Below are positions 60,024 through 64,000 of a stretch of DNA of 64,000 bases, in pieces. A model generated the notes under the pieces. That model was not told the origin of the DNA and did no database searches. It was given only the letters and a program-made list of their open reading frames with translations. The stretch spans positions 311,688,164-311,752,163 of the forward strand of contig NC_081414.1 of the NCBI RefSeq assembly GCF_030272615.1. The letters are read 5' to 3'. This DNA comes from Cryptomeria japonica (taxonomy: Eukaryota > Streptophyta > Pinopsida > Cupressales > Cupressaceae). How positions within the stretch are numbered: the stretch's first letter is position 1; every line of letters begins with the position of its first letter. The position numbers and the translations under genes were made by a program.

Positions 60024-60030
60024 TTTTATA
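60024..60030 (-). promoter_or_regulatory. possible internal TATA box before post-pol ORF
   Basis: On the minus strand TGCTTATAAAAGTTGCC lies about 790 bp upstream of the ATG at 59235 and upstream of the palindrome cluster. It could drive a separate transcript for the extra ORF. This rests on sequence likeness only. Confidence 0.3.
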
Positions 60031-60049
60031 AGCACTTTCCTTTTTGAGG

Positions 60050-60420
60050 TTTAGGGTTAGGTAAATGTGTTTTATTAATGTGACATAAAATACTTGTTTT
60101 TTTAGTAACCTTACTTTTTCCTTACTATGTTTACTTATACTTGCCTGACATTCCAATTTTTTAATGCCTGCAGATTTGGCCTTCCTTGCTTTTTCCCTGC
60201 ATTTTCCCTCTTCAGCTTTTAAGACCCCTTGTTTTACGAGTCGTCTTATTTCTTTTGTCTGGCATAGTTTTTTCAATATTAGCTTCCTTGCCTTTAGTTT
60301 ACCTCGGTACAGCTTGGCCTGCTTGTGCCTTTTGACGTGGACCCCTAGCTGGTTGATCGAGTTTATTGCGTGCAAGAAATTCCCTTGTCTTTTTTGGTTT
60401 CTTTTCCCCAACCTTCTACC
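60050..60420 (-). other. lysine-rich open stretch after the pol stop
   Basis: In the same frame as pol, directly after its stop at 60421, about 120 codons are open and strongly basic (for example KLKARKLILKKLCQTKEIRR and KAEEGKCREKARKAKSAG). It could be a former C-terminal extension of pol, as in integrases with basic tails, or part of a spliced accessory ORF. Confidence 0.35.
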
Positions 60421-63400
60421 CTACCTTTTCCTCCATTCCTTCCTTAGTACGTCATTCCTCCCCTTGTCCTCCTTCCATTTCTTATTTGGTTCCGGGTCTC
60501 TCTCCTCATTGCTCCTTCTTTTCACTCTTCGCGTATTGTTGGGTGTCCTTACTTTTATTTCTGAGTCGTGCAACCAAGTACACACATGTGGTAATCTTTT
60601 GTAGCACTCTTGGGCGTAGCAGGTCCCTACATACTCTAGATCCGATATTTTGTTCACCAGTGGGGCGGGTCCCACACCCTTGTAGCGGTCGTCAATGTAC
60701 CAGGCCCCGTATTGGTGGTACCATTTTACTTTCTCTTCGTCGATCTCCGGTGGTCCAGTCGAGTTGGGAATCACCTGATATAATGAGTTAGGTCCAGCCT
60801 CCATCTCGCCTGCCCCGGATGCGATGACAAATAGATCCTCTGTCTTCAGTACCATTTTTAAACATGGTCCCAAGGTTGCCCCATATTCTTCCAGGTTGAG
60901 TTCGTCCTCAGGGTCTCTCGGCTCCACTTCTGTAAGTGGGTTCCTAGTTTTCCTCCGAGCTTCTGCTTCTTCGTCGATGTCATATGCGACGTACCCTTCC
61001 CGAGCTCCTTCGTATGGCGCCCGTTTTTTCCAATATCCTGAGACCCGTACCCACACAGCTGGGTCTCCGAAATACGCATTCGTGAGATGTTTGTGAATCC
61101 TGGGAACTGCTACACATTCCACCCTTTTTGGTACAAGTCGTTCTTCTATGGTCATTAAGGGCTTTGCCCAATCGTCATCCCTCCTGTAGGGTTCCTCTTG
61201 TACTACTGGATCTTCCTGGATCTCCTTGTCTTGACCAATGGTCCGATGTCCTCTCATGGCATATCCTAGCATGTTGATCCCAATCACAGGTTTAGTTCTT
61301 TCCCTGTAGATTTTTAACTTGGAACCGTTCACGGGGTCCCTGATCGGATTGTTGTCCAGAGTTGCCAGTTTCACTGATCCATTACTGCCGACCTCTCTAA
61401 TTTTATAGGGCTCGAGCCATCGGACCTTGAACTTCCTTGGTCGAAGTTCGTTCCGACCGTTATACTTCAAAACTAACTGTCCCGGTCGAAAGTTGGCTTT
61501 CCGTAGATGCTGGTCGTGCCAATGCTTCCTCCGACGTTGTGCCACCTCAGTTGCCCATTGTGCCATCAGTCTCCGTTCGTCTAGTTTTACCAACCCATCC
61601 AGCCTTGCATTCATGCTTTCGGTGTCCCCTAATCAATTTTCTACCGCCACCCGAAGGCTTGGCACGGTGTACTCGGCCGGTACCACTGCCTCCTGGCCGT
61701 ACATGAGTTGGAACGGTGTATGCCCGGTAGTGACTTTGTATGTTGTACGGTAGGCCCATAGTACAGCTGGTAGTCTTTCCTCCCAGTCTTCTTGTTCCAC
61801 CCCACATGACTTGTAAATTATTGATACCAACACTTTGTTGGTTGCCTCTGCCTGTCCATTAGCACGGGGATAGTATGGGCTGGATAGGTTATGGAATATT
61901 TTAAATTCCACGGTCATGGTACGGATTACCTGATTGACGAAGTGCACTCCTCTGTCACTAGTGATTTGAAGTGGTATCCCGTACCTGGTGACAATCTGTT
62001 CGTACAAGAACCGTGCCGTACTCAAAGTTGTGTTATCGAGCAAGGCCCTAGCTTCTCCCCACTTAGTGAGGTATTCTGTGGCTACCACAATGTACTTGCA
62101 CCGGTGTAGGCTACTTGGTTTCAAGGGTCCCACATAGTCCAGACCCCATCGTTCGAATAGTTCTTGCGGCTGGGAAGGAAAGAGAGGCATGAAGTCCCTC
62201 TTGAGAGGTTTTCCGGCTCATTGACAGGTGTCGCATCCGATCACCCACTCTCGGGCGTCCGTGTGTAGAGTTGGCCACCATAGCCCTACTAGGAGCACTT
62301 TCCTGGCGGTTGCATCTGGTCCCATATGTCCACTTGCCAATCCGTCGTGTGCCTCCTTTAGTGCACCGCGAACTTCCTCCTCCATGACACACCTCCTCAA
62401 GATTTGGTCGGGGCCCATCTTATATAGAAGTCCATTAATTAGTTGGAAGGTTTTGCTCTTTAGTGCTAATTTCCTCTATTCCCCTGGAGGCATCTCACTT
62501 GGAAATGTGGAAGTAGATAGGTACTGCCCTATCTTTTCATACCAGGCCGGTAGTATTGCAATTTGGAACAAGTGTGTATTTGGAAAGTCTTCGTTCACTC
62601 CTTCGGCCGGTTCTCCTAATTTGATCCTTGATAGCTGATCTGCAATCACATGGGACTTCCTTGGCCGTACGACAATGGTGAAGGTGAATTCTTGTAAAAG
62701 TAGTAGCCACCGACTTACCCTTCCTTGAATGATTGGTTTATTCACTAGGTACATTAGTGCCTGGTGGTCCACATAAAATGTGAATGGTGTGGCCAACAAG
62801 TAGTGCCGGAACTTCTGAACTGCATACACCATCCCTAGTGCCTCTCGCTCTGTTGTGCTATAGTTCCTTTCTGCTTTTGACAGGAGTCGACTTGCGAAGA
62901 AGACGGAATGGTCTAGTCCTTGTGTCCCTACCTGGGCGAGGGTAGCACCAATTGCAAAGTTGGAGGCGTCCACGTGCACGTGAAATTCTTTGTTCCAGTC
63001 TGGGTATACCAATATCGATGCACTCACTAGTCGGTCTTTTAATTCCGTGAAGGTTTCTTCTTGCTCCGTACCCCATACAAACGACTCTCCCTTCCTTGTC
63101 AACTTATCTAATGGCCACGACACCTGCGCAAAGCCCTTGATGAACCTCCGGTAGTAGCCTACGTGGCCGAGGAATGATTTCACCTCTGTTACATTCGTTG
63201 GACTTTCCATGTTGACAATTACTCCTATCTTGTTTGGGTCTGTCTTCAATCCTTCCTTACAGACGATGTGGCCCAGGAGTTTCCCTTGTGGTACCATAAA
63301 TCTGCATTTCTTTGGGTTCAGAGCTAGCCTAGCCTTCCGACATCCCTCCATGCACTCTCCCAAGGCCTTCAAATGAGTGTCCTGATCGCTAAAAATCGAC

Positions 63401-64000
63401 CAGTCATCCAGGAATGCTTTGAAATTTCCTACTGACATCTTGTCAAAAATGTGCAGAATTATTCGCTGGAAGGTCGCGGGCGCGTTACATAGACCAAAGG
63501 GCATGCGGTTATAGGCATACACTCCTTCCTCCACCACAAATGTGGTCTTCAGCTTATCTTCTTCCGCGATACTTATCTGGTTGTACTCGGAGAATCCATC
63601 TAGGAATGTGTACATCTCGTGCCCGGCGACTTCTTCCAGAATACTGTTAGTGAATGGGATCAGGAATGGATCCTTTATGGTTACTGCATTTAGGTACCTG
63701 AAGTCCACATATATCCTTATCTGATTAGCTTCTTTTTTAAGGGAGATGACTATTGGGGAAACCCAGTCACTTCTCTCCACTTTGAATATGATCCCTGCTT
63801 CTAGCATTTTGTTGATCTCCTCATTGACTCTGGTTGCGTAGTTTTTGTTCATCCTATACGGCCTCCTTCGTACCGGTTGGGCCCCTGGTACGAGGGTTAT
63901 GCGATGTACGCACAGCTCTGGCGGTACTCCTTTCAAGTCTTTGTAGGTCCAGGCGAAAACATCTTTATATTTCAGAAATATCTTGAAGGCTATTGCCTTC
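60421..64000 (-). pseudogene. gypsy pol (reverse transcriptase, RNase H, integrase), three in-frame stops, runs off window
   Basis: One minus frame covers the interval and is still open at 64000 (upstream residues read KYKDVFAWTYKDLKGVPPEL). RT: RRRPYRMNKNYATRVNEEI, MPFGLCNAPATFQR and catalytic F-L-D-D (about 63414-63403). RNase H: HVHVDASNFAIG, STTEREAL, YVDHQALMYL and a final ADQLSR. Integrase: H2C2 finger (GHMGPDATARK...CDTCQ, about 62340-62222), core Asp-Asp-Glu in RWGLDYVGP, ITSDRGVHF and NGQAEATNK (about 62140-61850), then a long C-terminus with a KFKVRWLEPYKIREV module. Stops: TAG 62476, TGA 62218 (in CDTCQ*, likely Arg CGA), TGA 61633. All sit in otherwise uninterrupted frame, so decay is recent. 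Function was copying and inserting the element's DNA. Confidence 0.92.

Larger units (their letters stand above)
56400..64000 (-). mobile_element. Ty3/gypsy LTR retrotransposon, minus orientation, inserted in a hAT gene, incomplete at right edge
   Basis: The layout on the minus strand is pol (RT, RNase H, integrase), lysine-rich tail, palindromic spacer, post-pol ORF, polypurine tract, 3' LTR. The 5' LTR, gag and protease lie beyond 64000. RT/RNase H and an integrase with H2C2 finger followed by a long C-terminus without a chromodomain suggest a non-chromovirus (Tat/Athila-like) lineage. The element interrupts the hAT pseudogene at about 56392, so it is the younger insertion. Confidence 0.85.

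Overview
This window looks like intergenic DNA from a very large, transposon-filled seed-plant genome. A gymnosperm such as a conifer is my best guess, but that is an inference. The evidence is as follows. The non-LTR element carries a plant-type RNase H domain fused behind the reverse transcriptase and zf-RVT segment. There is a long-pol Ty3/gypsy element with an H2C2 integrase and no visible chromodomain, two plant-type hAT transposases (one BED plus DUF659), degenerate TTAGGG/TTTAGGG-like arrays, and a hammerhead-like core resembling those of Penelope-like elements. I found no intact host gene, no tRNA or rRNA gene and no CRISPR array. Almost every long reading frame belongs to a mobile element or to an unrecognised ORF beside one, and all but the edge-truncated pol segments carry stops or frameshifts.

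Layout. 1-2.7 kb: 3' end of an LTR retrotransposon (internal minisatellite, polypurine tract, about 1.6-kb 3' LTR with a TATA box). 2.7-20 kb: no genes. This stretch holds two polypyrimidine tracts (5.8-7.2 and 15.4-16.2 kb), a 181-bp CACTA-ended hairpin element (7.6 kb), a 3.8-kb telomere-like array with a higher-order period of about 400 bp (8.0-11.8 kb), a 0.46-kb tandem duplication (11.9-12.9 kb) and a 1.65-kb foldback palindrome carrying one MITE in each arm (17.57-19.22 kb). 20.1-24.6 kb: a 5'-truncated LINE (RT, zf-RVT, RNase H) followed by an extra ORF and a LINE-like 3' UTR. 27.5 kb: a weak LINE ORF1 remnant. 29.5-31.8 kb: two unrecognised gene fragments in opposite orientation. 32.1-33.4 kb: tandem satellite of about 267 bp. 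33.7-37.8 kb (+): a decayed multi-domain ORF with a G-patch and coiled coils, convergent with a decayed hAT transposase at 38.9-41.5 kb (-). 42-54.9 kb: MITE, hammerhead-like motif, several minisatellites and palindromic AT arrays. 54.9-56.4 kb: BED/DUF659 hAT pseudogene, cut off where a Ty3/gypsy element in minus orientation begins. 56.4-64 kb: that gypsy element (3' LTR, PPT, post-pol ORF, palindromic spacer, pol), running off the right edge.

Main pattern. Three unrelated polymerase/transposase genes (LINE RT, hAT transposase, gypsy pol) each sit beside an unrecognised ORF of similar architecture: an N-terminal globular helical region, then an acidic/basic linker with NLS-like clusters, then a C-terminal coiled coil. 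This suggests repeated capture of one kind of accessory protein by different transposon classes. It rests on reading by eye and needs profile searches. Many stops are compatible with C-to-T decay (CAG/CGA/TGG to TAG/TGA), as expected for methylated, silenced plant transposons.
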